DNA from: Pseudoalteromonas shioyasakiensis
Lineage (GTDB): Bacteria; Pseudomonadota; Gammaproteobacteria; Enterobacterales; Alteromonadaceae
Direction: 5' to 3'
Assembly (NCBI RefSeq): GCF_001550135.1
Contig: NZ_LRUE01000001.1
Coordinates: forward strand, 62,001-126,000
DNA length: 64,000 nucleotides
Under the pieces are notes generated by a model. The model did no database searches, had not been told where the DNA came from, and was given only the letters and a program-made list of their open reading frames with translations. Shown one piece after another: positions 14,111-22,395 of this stretch. The translations under genes were made by a program, and so were the position numbers. How positions within the stretch are numbered: the first letter of the stretch is position 1; each line of letters begins with the position of its first letter.

Positions 14111-15370
14111 TTAGATTTTTACGCCGTTACGAGCGGCTTTATCTTTGATGAAGGTTGACCAGCTCTTCGCGAAACGACGCGTGCGCGGATCATCCATTGC
14201 TTTAGTGATAGCGTTGTAAGCTTGCTTGTACTTCTCTTGGTAGTAGTAAGCTTCAGCTAAATCAGAGTAGATAGTTCCTTTTTTGTCAGAACCTAACTCT
14301 AATGCCTTGTTCAAACGAACAACGGCTGCACTATAGTTTTGCGATTGTAAAAGTAATGAACCCGCTTTGCGATAAAGCTCTGCATCGTCATCAAATTTAG
14401 CCGCTTCTTCATAGTATTTAGCTGCTTTTTCAATATCTTTAGAACGGTGGTAGTTAGATGCCACTGCACTGATATTTTGCTTGTTACGCTTAACTTTTTC
14501 TTCGTTGATTGCCTTTTCAAGCACCACTGCTGCTTTGTAAGGAATATCATTTAACGAATAGAAGTTAGAAAGTACTTTGTATTCAACTTCGTTTTCAAAA
14601 TAGCCATTTTTATAGGCAACTTCCATGGTCGCAAGACCTTTCTTGAAGTCTTCGGTTTGTAGGTAGTATTTACCTAAACCAACCCAGGCTTTTTTGTCTT
14701 CAGGCCAAACACGAACAATCTCTTCAGCTACTTCTACCATGTTTTTGTACTGTTTAAGTTCAAAATAGGCAGCTAGCTTTAATTGGTAAGAAGCTTTAGC
14801 AGGTTCTTTTGCCAATTCGATTGCTTTGTCTGCAGCAGGAAGTACGTCTTTATAAAGTTTTAACTCGTAGTTTGCTTGCGCAATACGTGTATAAACTTTG
14901 TCGTCTTCCTCACCTGTGAAGTCCATCCAAGCTGCATAAGCTTCTTTTGCTTTTGCATATTGCTCAGTACCCGCGTACATATCACCTAGAAGTTTTAGGC
15001 CTTGCTCTTGGTCAGCAAAGTTTAAAACGTCAGGCTTAACTGCCGCTGAGATGTGCTTAATAGCCAATTGGTACTGCTCTTTTTGAGCGTACATTTGACC
15101 TAAGTAACGATCAACTGTTGCCTTATCGAAATCATCTGAAGGATCAATTTCTTTAAGTAGTGCAATCGCTTCATCAAGCTTATCTTCATTGTACAAGTCA
15201 AACGCTTTAATAACTTTCTTACCAACGCGCTCGCCCATAACTTTAGTTTTTGCTTTTTTACGCGCTTCAATCTTCGCGTAATCTGGCGCCGCTAAAGCAG
15301 GTGCAGTGAAAGCTACACCTGATAGAGACATAAGAAGCGCAAGTGCAGTTACTTTAGATAAATTTCTCAT
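14111..15370 (-). CDS. Tetratricopeptide-repeat periplasmic protein of the TonB2 cluster
   Basis: A 419-residue protein with a signal peptide (VTALALLMSLSGVAFTAPALA-A) and many degenerate TPR units across the body, such as AIALLKEIDPSDDFDKATVDRYLG and IYSDLAEAYYYQEKYKQAYNAI. TPR proteins of this type are encoded last in TonB2/TtpC operons of Vibrio and Alteromonadales, where they probably scaffold the periplasmic side of the complex. It follows tonB by 11 bases and precedes the operon terminator. Confidence 0.88.
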   Translation of the reverse strand: MRNLSKVTALALLMSLSGVAFTAPALAAPDYAKIEARKKAKTKVMGERVGKKVIKAFDLYNEDKLDEAIALLKEIDPSDDFDKATVDRYLGQMYAQKEQYQLAIKHISAAVKPDVLNFADQEQGLKLLGDMYAGTEQYAKAKEAYAAWMDFTGEEDDKVYTRIAQANYELKLYKDVLPAADKAIELAKEPAKASYQLKLAAYFELKQYKNMVEVAEEIVRVWPEDKKAWVGLGKYYLQTEDFKKGLATMEVAYKNGYFENEVEYKVLSNFYSLNDIPYKAAVVLEKAINEEKVKRNKQNISAVASNYHRSKDIEKAAKYYEEAAKFDDDAELYRKAGSLLLQSQNYSAAVVRLNKALELGSDKKGTIYSDLAEAYYYQEKYKQAYNAITKAMDDPRTRRFAKSWSTFIKDKAARNGVKI

Positions 15371-15381
15371 TACTCGCCTCC

Positions 15382-15999
15382 TTAGTTGCCTTGGTTAAGT
15401 TTAAAGTCTAATTGTACTTGAAGACCAAATTGCTTCTGTGGTTTACCATCGATGATTTTCGGACGGTACTTCCACTTACGTAGCGCACGTTTAGCTTCGC
15501 GGTCGAAGATACGTTTAGGATCTGCGTCGATCACTTCAACATCTTCTACACCACCAACTTCATTGATAGTGAATGAAAGTTGTACCCAACCTTCTTTACC
15601 ATCACGCGCTGCTTGCGTAGGGTATTTTGGTTCAATACGAACGATAGGTGTCGCGTCACCATCACGTCCAAATGCACCTGGACCACTTAGGCCACCAGCT
15701 GTGCTACCCACATCGATGCTTGGCATATTAAATGACAAACCACCAGTGTTCGGGTTGCTGTTTTCCGGCTGAGGCGGCTGCGGCTTAGGCGGCTGCTTTG
15801 GCGGTGGCGGAGGCGGAGGCGGAACACGCTTCCTCTCCTGCACCTTAGATTCAGGCGGATTCGTCATAATTTCGACTACGATCTGTTCTTTTTGTTCAGT
15901 CGCACGGTCAGCTCCACCGGAGATGAGGTACGCCATGAAGTAGAACAAGCCGAAAGTAACTGCCCCACCTGCAATCAGTGAAAACAGAAAACGAATCAT
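15382..15999 (-). CDS. tonB: TonB energy transducer, TonB2 type
   Basis: A 205-residue inner-membrane protein that carries energy from ExbB/ExbD to outer-membrane TonB-dependent receptors. It shows an N-terminal membrane anchor (FLFSLIAGGAVTFGLFYFMAYLI), a proline-rich spacer (VPPPPPPPPKQPPKPQPPQP) and a C-terminal TonB domain (PIVRIEPKYPTQAARDGKEG...REAKRALRKWKYRP). The short length and absence of the long Glu-Pro/Lys-Pro rod fit the TonB2 class. The stop/start overlap with exbD is one base. Confidence 0.95.
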   Translation of the reverse strand: MIRFLFSLIAGGAVTFGLFYFMAYLISGGADRATEQKEQIVVEIMTNPPESKVQERKRVPPPPPPPPKQPPKPQPPQPENSNPNTGGLSFNMPSIDVGSTAGGLSGPGAFGRDGDATPIVRIEPKYPTQAARDGKEGWVQLSFTINEVGGVEDVEVIDADPKRIFDREAKRALRKWKYRPKIIDGKPQKQFGLQVQLDFKLNQGN

Positions 16000-16403
16000 T
16001 ACTGATCTCCAGCTATTGAAATTTTAAGGTTATCACCCGTCGCTTTGATCTGGTCCATAACTTTAACTACTACGCCGTGTTTTGCTTCTTTATCAGCTTG
16101 CAAAATTACAACTTCAGTAGGTTGTTCTGCTAATAAACTTTCAAGCTTAGCTGATACACGCTCAACGTCTACTTGTTGTTTATCAATCCAGATCGCACCG
16201 TCAGCGCGGATAGCAACAAAAATGTTTGCATTTTTTTGCTTCGTAGCTGCAGCTGCTTTAGGTTTATTGACTTCGATACCAGCCTCTTTAACGAACGATG
16301 TAGTTACGATAAAGAAAATAAGCATGATAAATACGATGTCAAGCATTGGCGTCATGTCAACCGCTGCTTCTTCTTCTTCACGAAAACGTTGTTTACGTGC
16401 CAT
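15999..16403 (-). CDS. exbD: Biopolymer transport protein ExbD
   Basis: A 134-residue protein with the single N-terminal membrane helix of ExbD/TolR (AVDMTPMLDIVFIMLIFFIV), which contains the conserved proton-carrying Asp, and a small periplasmic domain ending EVVILQADKEAKHGVVVKVMDQIKATG. It forms the proton channel with ExbB and sits between exbB and tonB in the same operon. Confidence 0.95.
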   Translation of the reverse strand: MARKQRFREEEEAAVDMTPMLDIVFIMLIFFIVTTSFVKEAGIEVNKPKAAAATKQKNANIFVAIRADGAIWIDKQQVDVERVSAKLESLLAEQPTEVVILQADKEAKHGVVVKVMDQIKATGDNLKISIAGDQ

Positions 16404-16417
16404 ATTTAATTCTCTCT

Positions 16418-16942
16418 CTAGTGATGAGGCATGCTATCTACAAGTTTAGCTTTCGCCATTCTCGCTCTCGCTTCTAGACGTGAGCTAAAGAATACTCCAG
16501 ATAGTGCCGCAACCATTCCAGCCATTGTTGGGATTGTTGCCATTGAAATACCTGATGCCATTAAACGTGCGTTACCAGTACCTTGAGTAGCCATGGTTTC
16601 GAAAACCGCGATCATACCCGTTACAGTACCTAATAAGCCGATTAAAGGACAAACAGCTACTAATGTCTTAATCAACAACATACGCTGATCTAATTTTTCA
16701 GACGCTTCAGAAATCCATGCTTCACGGATTCTGTGTGCGTACCAAGACGTAGTGTCTTGGCGGGCATCCCACTGAGCTACAATGTTCTTCGTCATACGAG
16801 GAAACTCAGCTAGTAGGAACCAATAGCGCTCAATCATTAAAACCCACATAAGAAAGAGTGCTATCGCGACCACGTATAATACCTGGCCGCCTGTGCCAAC
16901 AAAATCCCTGATAGATTCCCAGATCTCCATCAGGACTAGCAT
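16418..16942 (-). CDS. exbB: ExbB-type proton channel protein (short, ExbB2)
   Basis: A 174-residue MotA/TolQ/ExbB protein with an N-terminal helix (GGQVLYVVAIALFLMWVLMIERYWFL) and the signature pair of C-terminal helices with VCPLIGLLGTVTGMIAVFETMA and GISMATIPTMAGMVAALSGVFF. The start overlaps the last base of the upstream channel gene (TAATG). The operon thus holds two ExbB-like proteins, the hallmark of the TtpC-dependent TonB2 systems. Confidence 0.93.
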   Translation of the reverse strand: MLVLMEIWESIRDFVGTGGQVLYVVAIALFLMWVLMIERYWFLLAEFPRMTKNIVAQWDARQDTTSWYAHRIREAWISEASEKLDQRMLLIKTLVAVCPLIGLLGTVTGMIAVFETMATQGTGNARLMASGISMATIPTMAGMVAALSGVFFSSRLEARARMAKAKLVDSMPHH

Positions 16943-18306
16943 TAGGCTTTCTCCTTCTCCGCGTGAGCAGCGATGATACCAGCGCTTTGCTCATCAAGGA
17001 CATGTAGAACCGACTTACTACGACCCGCAACAATTGAGTGAAGTAGGATAAGTGGTAGAGCTGCAATTAGACCTAACGCTGTAGTAACAAGTGCTAGAGA
17101 GATATTACCAGCCATGATCTTCGGATCACCTGTACCGAACAATGTGATTGTTTGGAACGTAAGGATCATACCGATTACCGTACCTAGTAGACCTAGTAAT
17201 GGAGCGATTGCTGCCAAGATCTTGATGATGTTGATACCAGCTTCAATGCGAGGCGTTTCACGTAGGATTGCTTCGTCAAGTTTAAGCTCAAGGTTTTCAA
17301 CGTCTTGATTCTTGTTATCAGCGTAAACCTTAAGAATACGACCCAGTGGGTTGTTTGTATTCGGAGTAGAAAGGTTTTTAAGCTGGCTCTTAATCTTAGT
17401 GCTAGTAAGCGCAAGGTCAATGAAACGAACGATGAAGATAAGTAGACCAACAATTAATAGTAATGTGATGATGTAACCTACTTCAGCACCTTGCTCGTAG
17501 TATTCCATTAGTGATTTCTTCTGCGTGTTGATTCGTAAGATCGCGCCACGAGTCGGGTCGATGTATACGCCAGCATAGTTATCTGCAGAAGTACCTTCTA
17601 AATCGCTGATACCAGCTAGGATGTAGCTATCAGGTTGCTTACCTAGAGGTTGAATCGCTTTAGTTTCTGGAGAGTAGATTAAATAACCGTCGTCAGTTAC
17701 TAAGTTGAAGTTACCGATACGAGTTACTTTCTTCACAGAAGATGAACCGTCAAGACCTGCAACTTCAGTTTCGAAAGTTGAAACTTTAGCTGACTCAGTC
17801 ATTTCAGTTTGAAGAGAAATCCAAAGCTCTTCTAGTTCACGAACAGTTGGAAGTTCTTTCGCAGCAGCTAGTGAGCGAAGTACTTCAGCACGTCCTGGTT
17901 TTTCAGCAGAAACAAGTGATGCTTCGATTGAACCGATTGCATCAGCAGCTGCACGACGTACAACACCGAACATCTCACCTAATGTACCTTGAGCGTTTAA
18001 AAGAGCTTGCTCTTTTTCAGCTAAAGTATTTTCGTTTTGAGCATATTCTTTAGCTAAACGGTCACCACGTGCTTTTTCAGCAGCTAGGTCGCTTTTAGCT
18101 TTGTTAAGTAACGCTTGCTTGTCAGCACGAGCTGAAAGGAACTCTTGTTCACGTTGCTTATTTAATTTGCCTTCAGAGATACGTTCTTGCTTAACTTGCT
18201 CAAGAATTTTGTCTAAAGCATCAGTGTTTGCGTGTGCATTAAGCGCGGTACCTGCAGAAACAGATAGTACTGCTGCAACAGCAAAACCTTTAAATAGTTT
18301 CTTCAT
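16942..18306 (-). CDS. ttpC: TtpC-type ExbB-like protein with a long periplasmic coiled coil
   Basis: A 454-residue MotA/TolQ/ExbB family protein. It has a signal peptide (FAVAAVLSVSAGTALNAHA), then a ~230-residue periplasmic part that starts as a coiled coil (QERISEGKLNKQREQEFLSARADK...), then the three channel helices (~275-298, ~365-395, ~405-430) with LAAIAPLLGLLGTVIGMILTF. This matches TtpC, the extra component needed for TonB2-mediated iron uptake in Vibrio. It follows the DUF3450 gene by 6 bases. Confidence 0.9.
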   Translation of the reverse strand: MKKLFKGFAVAAVLSVSAGTALNAHANTDALDKILEQVKQERISEGKLNKQREQEFLSARADKQALLNKAKSDLAAEKARGDRLAKEYAQNENTLAEKEQALLNAQGTLGEMFGVVRRAAADAIGSIEASLVSAEKPGRAEVLRSLAAAKELPTVRELEELWISLQTEMTESAKVSTFETEVAGLDGSSSVKKVTRIGNFNLVTDDGYLIYSPETKAIQPLGKQPDSYILAGISDLEGTSADNYAGVYIDPTRGAILRINTQKKSLMEYYEQGAEVGYIITLLLIVGLLIFIVRFIDLALTSTKIKSQLKNLSTPNTNNPLGRILKVYADNKNQDVENLELKLDEAILRETPRIEAGINIIKILAAIAPLLGLLGTVIGMILTFQTITLFGTGDPKIMAGNISLALVTTALGLIAALPLILLHSIVAGRSKSVLHVLDEQSAGIIAAHAEKEKA

Positions 18307-18312
18307 TATTGA

Positions 18313-19092
18313 TTACTCCGCGCCAAAGATTGGTAGTTTAACAAGTTCTAATGTCGCTTGTTTACGCGCCATACGGATAACTTCTTTAACAGGTTTTAGG
18401 TATTCTTCACCTAATTCTTTCCACTGTTTAGTATTGTTATCCCACACCCACGCGTGCTTAAGGTCAAAAGACTGAGCTACGTAAGTGATACGACCTAAAC
18501 GACCGAAGTCAACGTTGATGCTCTTACCATCGATCTCAAGAGTACCTTGAGAAGCAGTTACAGCTGAGCTGTATGCAGTTTCAACAGTGTAAGCTTCAAG
18601 AACTTGGCGGAATTTTTCAGATGTAGTAACTGATGCTGACGCCATGATGTCACGAAGTCTTTCAACACGTGCAAGACGGTTTTCAAGATTGAACGGAACG
18701 TCCGCTTTGATGAATTGCTCAAGCGTATCGATCATGCGATACATCAAAGGCACAACGTTTTGTTTCGTGTTATCGATAGTTGCGATTTGACGGTCAAACG
18801 ATTCGATTGAAGCATTTTGGTCAGCGACCAAACGTGCTACGTGATCGTTATAAACCTTCATTAGCTCAGTTTCGTCAACAATGCTACGGTACTCAGCGAT
18901 TAGCTCTTGAGTTTGACCATATACATTGTCAATTTTAGTTTGAGACTTAACAGCAGCCTTTTGAATTTGTTGACCTGCATCTTGCACATCTTTCAAAGGA
19001 TCTGCAATCACATTGCTGCTTGCAAATGCAAAAGCGCCAACCAACGCTGATGCTACAAGACTCTTTCTGATTTTAACAGACATAGTTCCCAA
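18313..19092 (-). CDS. DUF3450 periplasmic coiled-coil protein, first gene of the TonB2 operon
   Basis: A 259-residue secreted protein: signal peptide SLVASALVGAFAFASSNVIA, then a largely coiled-coil body (LKDVQDAGQQIQKAAVKSQT..., QNASIESFDRQIATIDNTKQ). DUF3450 genes stand directly upstream of ttpC-exbB-exbD-tonB-TPR in many marine gammaproteobacteria; the molecular role is unknown to me. It is the promoter-proximal gene; an inverted repeat lies 55 bases upstream of its start. Confidence 0.88.
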   Translation of the reverse strand: MGTMSVKIRKSLVASALVGAFAFASSNVIADPLKDVQDAGQQIQKAAVKSQTKIDNVYGQTQELIAEYRSIVDETELMKVYNDHVARLVADQNASIESFDRQIATIDNTKQNVVPLMYRMIDTLEQFIKADVPFNLENRLARVERLRDIMASASVTTSEKFRQVLEAYTVETAYSSAVTASQGTLEIDGKSINVDFGRLGRITYVAQSFDLKHAWVWDNNTKQWKELGEEYLKPVKEVIRMARKQATLELVKLPIFGAE

Positions 19093-19146
19093 CCAATTAA
19101 GTAATGTTACTTTTATAATTTAATTATCCTCCGAAGAGGACAACCC

Positions 19147-19168
19147 TGATATCTTTTAATAGATATCA
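19147..19168. promoter_or_regulatory. Perfect inverted repeat upstream of the TonB2 operon
   Basis: TGATATC at 19147-19153 and GATATCA at 19162-19168 are perfect inverted arms with an 8-base AT spacer, 55 bases upstream of the first operon gene. It could be a repressor operator or a leader hairpin. It does not match the Fur box pattern. The rest of the 465-base gap (19093-19557) holds only the weak 29-codon ORF at 19302 and the hairpin at 19533. Confidence 0.45.
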
Positions 19169-19301
19169 ACTCTCCAATAATGCTAAATGCTTCAGAGTCT
19201 GTCAACTTGATGTTCGGCTTTCATCGGAAAAATTTGGTGACTCGTCGTTGAGATGAAAATAACCAAAACAATGAATTAACAAAAATATAACAGAGGTATT
19301 C

Positions 19302-19391
19302 ATGTGGTACTTCTATAGCCCTTTACTGGCGAACATTGCATTCATATTAGGTTCAACCTTAAACATAAATGTAACATTTTATGAAATCTGA
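19302..19391 (+). CDS. Possible 29-residue hydrophobic peptide
   Basis: ATG at 19302 is preceded by AGAGGT at five-base spacing and opens a 29-codon frame with a hydrophobic core (YFYSPLLANIAFILGSTLNI). It lies divergent from the TonB2 operon in a gap with no other gene. Only the ribosome-binding site and hydrophobic composition support it; chance is a real alternative. Confidence 0.25.
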   Translation: MWYFYSPLLANIAFILGSTLNINVTFYEI

Positions 19392-19532
19392 AAGTGCTGA
19401 AGAAAAATGAAAAAAAAATTCACTTTGTTCATCTAAAAAATCTGTTTTGAAGAATTTTTATGCACTCACTACATCTAACCGCTCAATAAGCAGCCAAATC
19501 AGACACTAAACACAAGAATGAGAGAGTTGAAA

Positions 19533-19556
19533 TCTCTCACCGCTACGGGTGAGAGA
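19533..19556 (-). terminator. Hairpin at the end of the response-regulator gene
   Basis: Perfect 9-bp stem TCTCTCACC/GGTGAGAGA with a six-base loop starts two bases after the response-regulator stop codon. The following minus-strand sequence has only three T residues, so it is a weak terminator or an mRNA 3'-end stabiliser. Confidence 0.5.
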
Positions 19557-19557
19557 G

Positions 19558-20172
19558 TTAAAATACGGCGCGGTCTTTAACTAGCTTAGCGAGTGAGATA
19601 ATTGAATCAACTTCAAGTTTTTCAAATATTTTCGCTTTGTATGTACTTACCGTTTTATTACTGATGAAAAGTTTTTCACCAATGTCTTTGTTTGATAAGC
19701 CTTGTAGTAGATAATTCATCACTGCGAGTTCACGTTCAGTGAGTAACTCGTCTATGTCTTTTTCAGACGCTATTAGGTGCTCTTGTGGAAAGAAAGTATA
19801 GCCACGCAAAATCATTTCAACTGCGGAGGAGATATCTTCAAGGCTTTCGGCCTTGTTAACAAATCCTTGAGCGCCTAGCTTTGCTGCAGTGCGAATAATA
19901 TGTTTGTCTTGCTTAGCAGATAAAAACAATACTTTGCCAGTAAACCCACTACTGACTGCGCGCTTATATAAACTAAAGCCATCTGAGTCTTCTAACTCAA
20001 TGTCTAAAATCGCTAGCGCTACATTATTACTTTTTAAAAACTGCAATGCTTCCTTTTGACTTCCAACAGCTTGTACTTCGTTAACTAATGTAGACTTAGC
20101 GAGTACCATTTTAATTGCTGTTGCCACCATAGGGTGGTCGTCTACCAAAAGTATATTGTTTCCTATGCTCAT
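19558..20172 (-). CDS. NarL/FixJ (LuxR-type) response regulator, orphan
   Basis: A 204-residue two-domain regulator. The receiver domain (~5-125) has the acidic pair in LLVDDHP, the phospho-acceptor Asp in LAILDIELEDSDG and Lys in FVNKAESLED. The C-terminal LuxR helix-turn-helix (~143-200) reads LTERELAVMNYLLQGLSNKDIGEKLFISNKTVSTYKAKIFEKL. No histidine kinase is adjacent. Its target cannot be told from the sequence. The 435-base upstream gap probably holds its promoter. Confidence 0.92.
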   Translation of the reverse strand: MSIGNNILLVDDHPMVATAIKMVLAKSTLVNEVQAVGSQKEALQFLKSNNVALAILDIELEDSDGFSLYKRAVSSGFTGKVLFLSAKQDKHIIRTAAKLGAQGFVNKAESLEDISSAVEMILRGYTFFPQEHLIASEKDIDELLTERELAVMNYLLQGLSNKDIGEKLFISNKTVSTYKAKIFEKLEVDSIISLAKLVKDRAVF

Positions 20173-20555
20173 CGATTAGCAAACCTTCATTATATTTCAT
20201 CAAACAAGTATAAGTTACTCAGCATTTATTCCACATGTGGATAATTTAAGTTTAGCGGGTTATTTCTAGATTGGTGAAAAATAACTATAAACTTTTTTAG
20301 CTGCTCACTTTCGAGTTCGATCAAAACTACAAACTAAACATAACGGGTGATGTCATGTTAAATAAATCCTATCGGTACAGCATATAATACTTTAGTTATG
20401 GAGAGTAGCTTTTAGGGCATAGAATGCGAAGTTCTAGCTTATTGGCTGATTAATTTAGTCTTAAACAATGCCTTTGGAGGAATATAAATTCGGTACAGTT
20501 TATGACTATTTATAGAGAGTTAAAACTTGGGGTTTAGCAGGAGATAAAAATGAAT
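20173..20555. other. Gene-free AT-rich interval upstream of the response regulator
   Basis: Only very short frames without ribosome-binding sites occur here in either direction. It should contain the response-regulator promoter. I see no RNA gene, repeat or strong hairpin other than the csp terminator at its right edge. Confidence 0.5.
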
Positions 20556-20586
20556 TTTTGGTGAAACAGAAACTGTTTCACCAAAA
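20556..20586 (-). terminator. Terminator of the cold-shock gene
   Basis: Perfect 14-bp stem TTTTGGTGAAACAG/CTGTTTCACCAAAA with an AAA loop, 22 bases downstream of the csp stop. The stem's own T tract provides the U-run on the minus strand. Confidence 0.8.
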
Positions 20587-20607
20587 TGCTTAGGTTCGCA
20601 TAATTAA

Positions 20608-20817
20608 TTATGCTACTTCTACGTTCTCAGCTTCAGGGCCTTTTTGACCTTGTTTGATGCCGAAAGATACTTGCTGACCTTCGCTTAGAGTGCGGAAGCC
20701 TGTACCTGTGATAGCGCTGAAGTGTACGAATACATCAGGGCCATTTTCTTGTTCAATAAAACCGAAGCCTTTAGCTTCGTTGAAGAACTTAACTTTACCA
20801 GTAACCGTGTTTGACAT
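20608..20817 (-). CDS. CspA-family cold-shock protein
   Basis: A 69-residue single OB-fold RNA/DNA chaperone with both RNA-binding motifs intact: KGFGFIEQ (RNP1) and VFVHFSAI (RNP2), followed by [23 protein letters not shown]. Length is normal for CspA/CspE. A ribosome-binding site ACAGGA precedes the ATG. Several paralogues are usual in this order, so the exact csp letter cannot be given. Confidence 0.96.
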   Translation of the reverse strand: MSNTVTGKVKFFNEAKGFGFIEQENGPDVFVHFSAITGTGFRTLSEGQQVSFGIKQGQKGPEAENVEVA

Positions 20818-21103
20818 ACCAAATTTTCCTGTAAGTCAATTATTAAAATTCAGCCATAATGGCTCTATCCTCCCTGAGTGAATGCCCAAAAAACTTGGGG
20901 TAAAGTACAGGAAGAACCAATAACCAAACCGGTAACCGTACAGCCGCACATTATCCGTAAATTCAATACGCAAAAACTCAAAGCAATTTAAGACTAACAC
21001 ATTAAATTGCTTTTAGCTCTATTAATCGAAAATAATTTTAAGGTCAACTGCCTAAACAAAAATATATGACAGTACTATTTATAAACAATTAATTATCAAT
21101 GAA
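20818..21103. other. Long leader/promoter interval upstream of the cold-shock gene
   Basis: About 290 bases without a gene between csp and the pyrC terminator. Its csp-proximal part carries GGGAGGATAGAG on the minus strand. Cold-shock genes often have long structured leaders, which may explain the length, but I cannot point to a conserved cold-box. Confidence 0.4.
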
Positions 21104-21130
21104 AAAAGCCCATCAAATAGATGGGCTTTT
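21104..21130 (-). terminator. Terminator of pyrC
   Basis: 11-bp stem AAAAGCCCATC/GATGGGCTTTT with loop AAATA, 27 bases after the pyrC stop, with A/T tracts on both sides. Confidence 0.85.
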
Positions 21131-21157
21131 AAATCTCAATTTATAGCTTGCTAAAAC

Positions 21158-22204
21158 TTACTTAACTTGCCAATCCATTTGCGCCTCTGCTTTGATTGGC
21201 ACTACTTCTGAATCACCTAGTTTATAGCTTGCTGGTACTGTCCAGCTCTCTTTTACCAATGTAATGGTATCTTGGTTTCGAGGCATACCGTAGAAGTCTG
21301 GGCCAAAGTGGCTCGCGAAACCTTCTAGCTTTTCTAAAGCACCTGCTTCTTCAAACGCTTCAGCATAAAGCTCGATAGCTGCGTGAGCAGTATAAGCCCC
21401 TGCACAACCACAGGCCGCTTCTTTTTTGTCTTTGTAATGTGGTGCAGAATCAGTACCTAAGAAGAACTTTTTGCTACCACTTGTTGCAGCACCAATTAAC
21501 GCTTGCTGGTGAATGTTACGCTTTAGAATAGGTAAGCAGTAATAATGCGGGCGAATACCACCTGCTAGCATATGATTACGGTTATAAAGAAGGTGATGAG
21601 CAGTAATTGTTGCAGCAACATTCTCTGGTGCATTATTAACAAACTCAACTGCATCTTTCGTGGTGATGTGCTCAAGCACAATTTTAAGATTCGGGAAGTC
21701 ATTTACCACGTCCGCTAGAATTGTTTCTAAAAATACCTTCTCACGGTCAAAAATATCAATTGATGAATCGGTTACTTCACCATGTACTAACAGTAACATC
21801 CCTACTTCTTGCATTGCCTCAAGTACAGGGTAAATGTTTTTGATTGAGGTTACACCTGAATCTGAGTTGGTAGTCGCACCAGCCGGGTACAACTTAGCAG
21901 CAACAATTTTACCTGTTGCTTTAGCTTTTTTAATTTCTTCTGGTGTAGTTTTATCTGTTAGGTAAAGCACCATTAATGGTTCAAAGTTACCTTGTGGGCC
22001 CGCAGCTTTAATTCGCTCGTAGTAAGATAAAGCAGTGTCTGTGCAGGTTGCCGGTGGAACAAGGTTCGGCATGATGATCGCGCGCCCCATGTAACGGCTA
22101 GCATCACGAACGGTATCAACGAGTTGCTCGCCATCACGTAAATGAATGTGCCAATCATCAGGGCGTGTAATTGTTAGAGTTTGCATCGAATTTAAATCTG
22201 ACAT
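21158..22204 (-). CDS. pyrC: Dihydroorotase
   Basis: PyrC closes N-carbamoyl-aspartate to dihydroorotate in pyrimidine synthesis. The 348-residue length and the sequence are those of the short (type II) gammaproteobacterial enzyme: metal ligands in [10 protein letters not shown], the carboxylated Lys in [15 protein letters not shown], His in LLVHGEVTD and VLEHITT, and Asp in FLGTDSAPH. It is a single-gene transcript with its own terminator. Confidence 0.97.
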   Translation of the reverse strand: MSDLNSMQTLTITRPDDWHIHLRDGEQLVDTVRDASRYMGRAIIMPNLVPPATCTDTALSYYERIKAAGPQGNFEPLMVLYLTDKTTPEEIKKAKATGKIVAAKLYPAGATTNSDSGVTSIKNIYPVLEAMQEVGMLLLVHGEVTDSSIDIFDREKVFLETILADVVNDFPNLKIVLEHITTKDAVEFVNNAPENVAATITAHHLLYNRNHMLAGGIRPHYYCLPILKRNIHQQALIGAATSGSKKFFLGTDSAPHYKDKKEAACGCAGAYTAHAAIELYAEAFEEAGALEKLEGFASHFGPDFYGMPRNQDTITLVKESWTVPASYKLGDSEVVPIKAEAQMDWQVK

Positions 22205-22395
22205 TGCTTGTTTCCACGGCTAAAGTTAGGGGGATAGCGTAAACATTGAGCAAATAACCTCGCTTATTTACCCAAGTTCATATTCAGGTGCCTAGTTTAC
22301 ACCAGTTCCAGTTTTTTTTGAAAATAACTTTGTGGATAGTTTGATAGTAGGTTAACGTAATAAATTAATACAACATTCCGGTTACCTTTTATTCT

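Noticed and set aside
15772-15830. Tandem repeat in tonB
   Set aside because: It is the codon run for the proline-rich spacer, normal for TonB.
19093-19140. Fur box upstream of the TonB2 operon
   Set aside because: AT-rich stretches are present but none matches the GATAAT-repeat pattern well enough.
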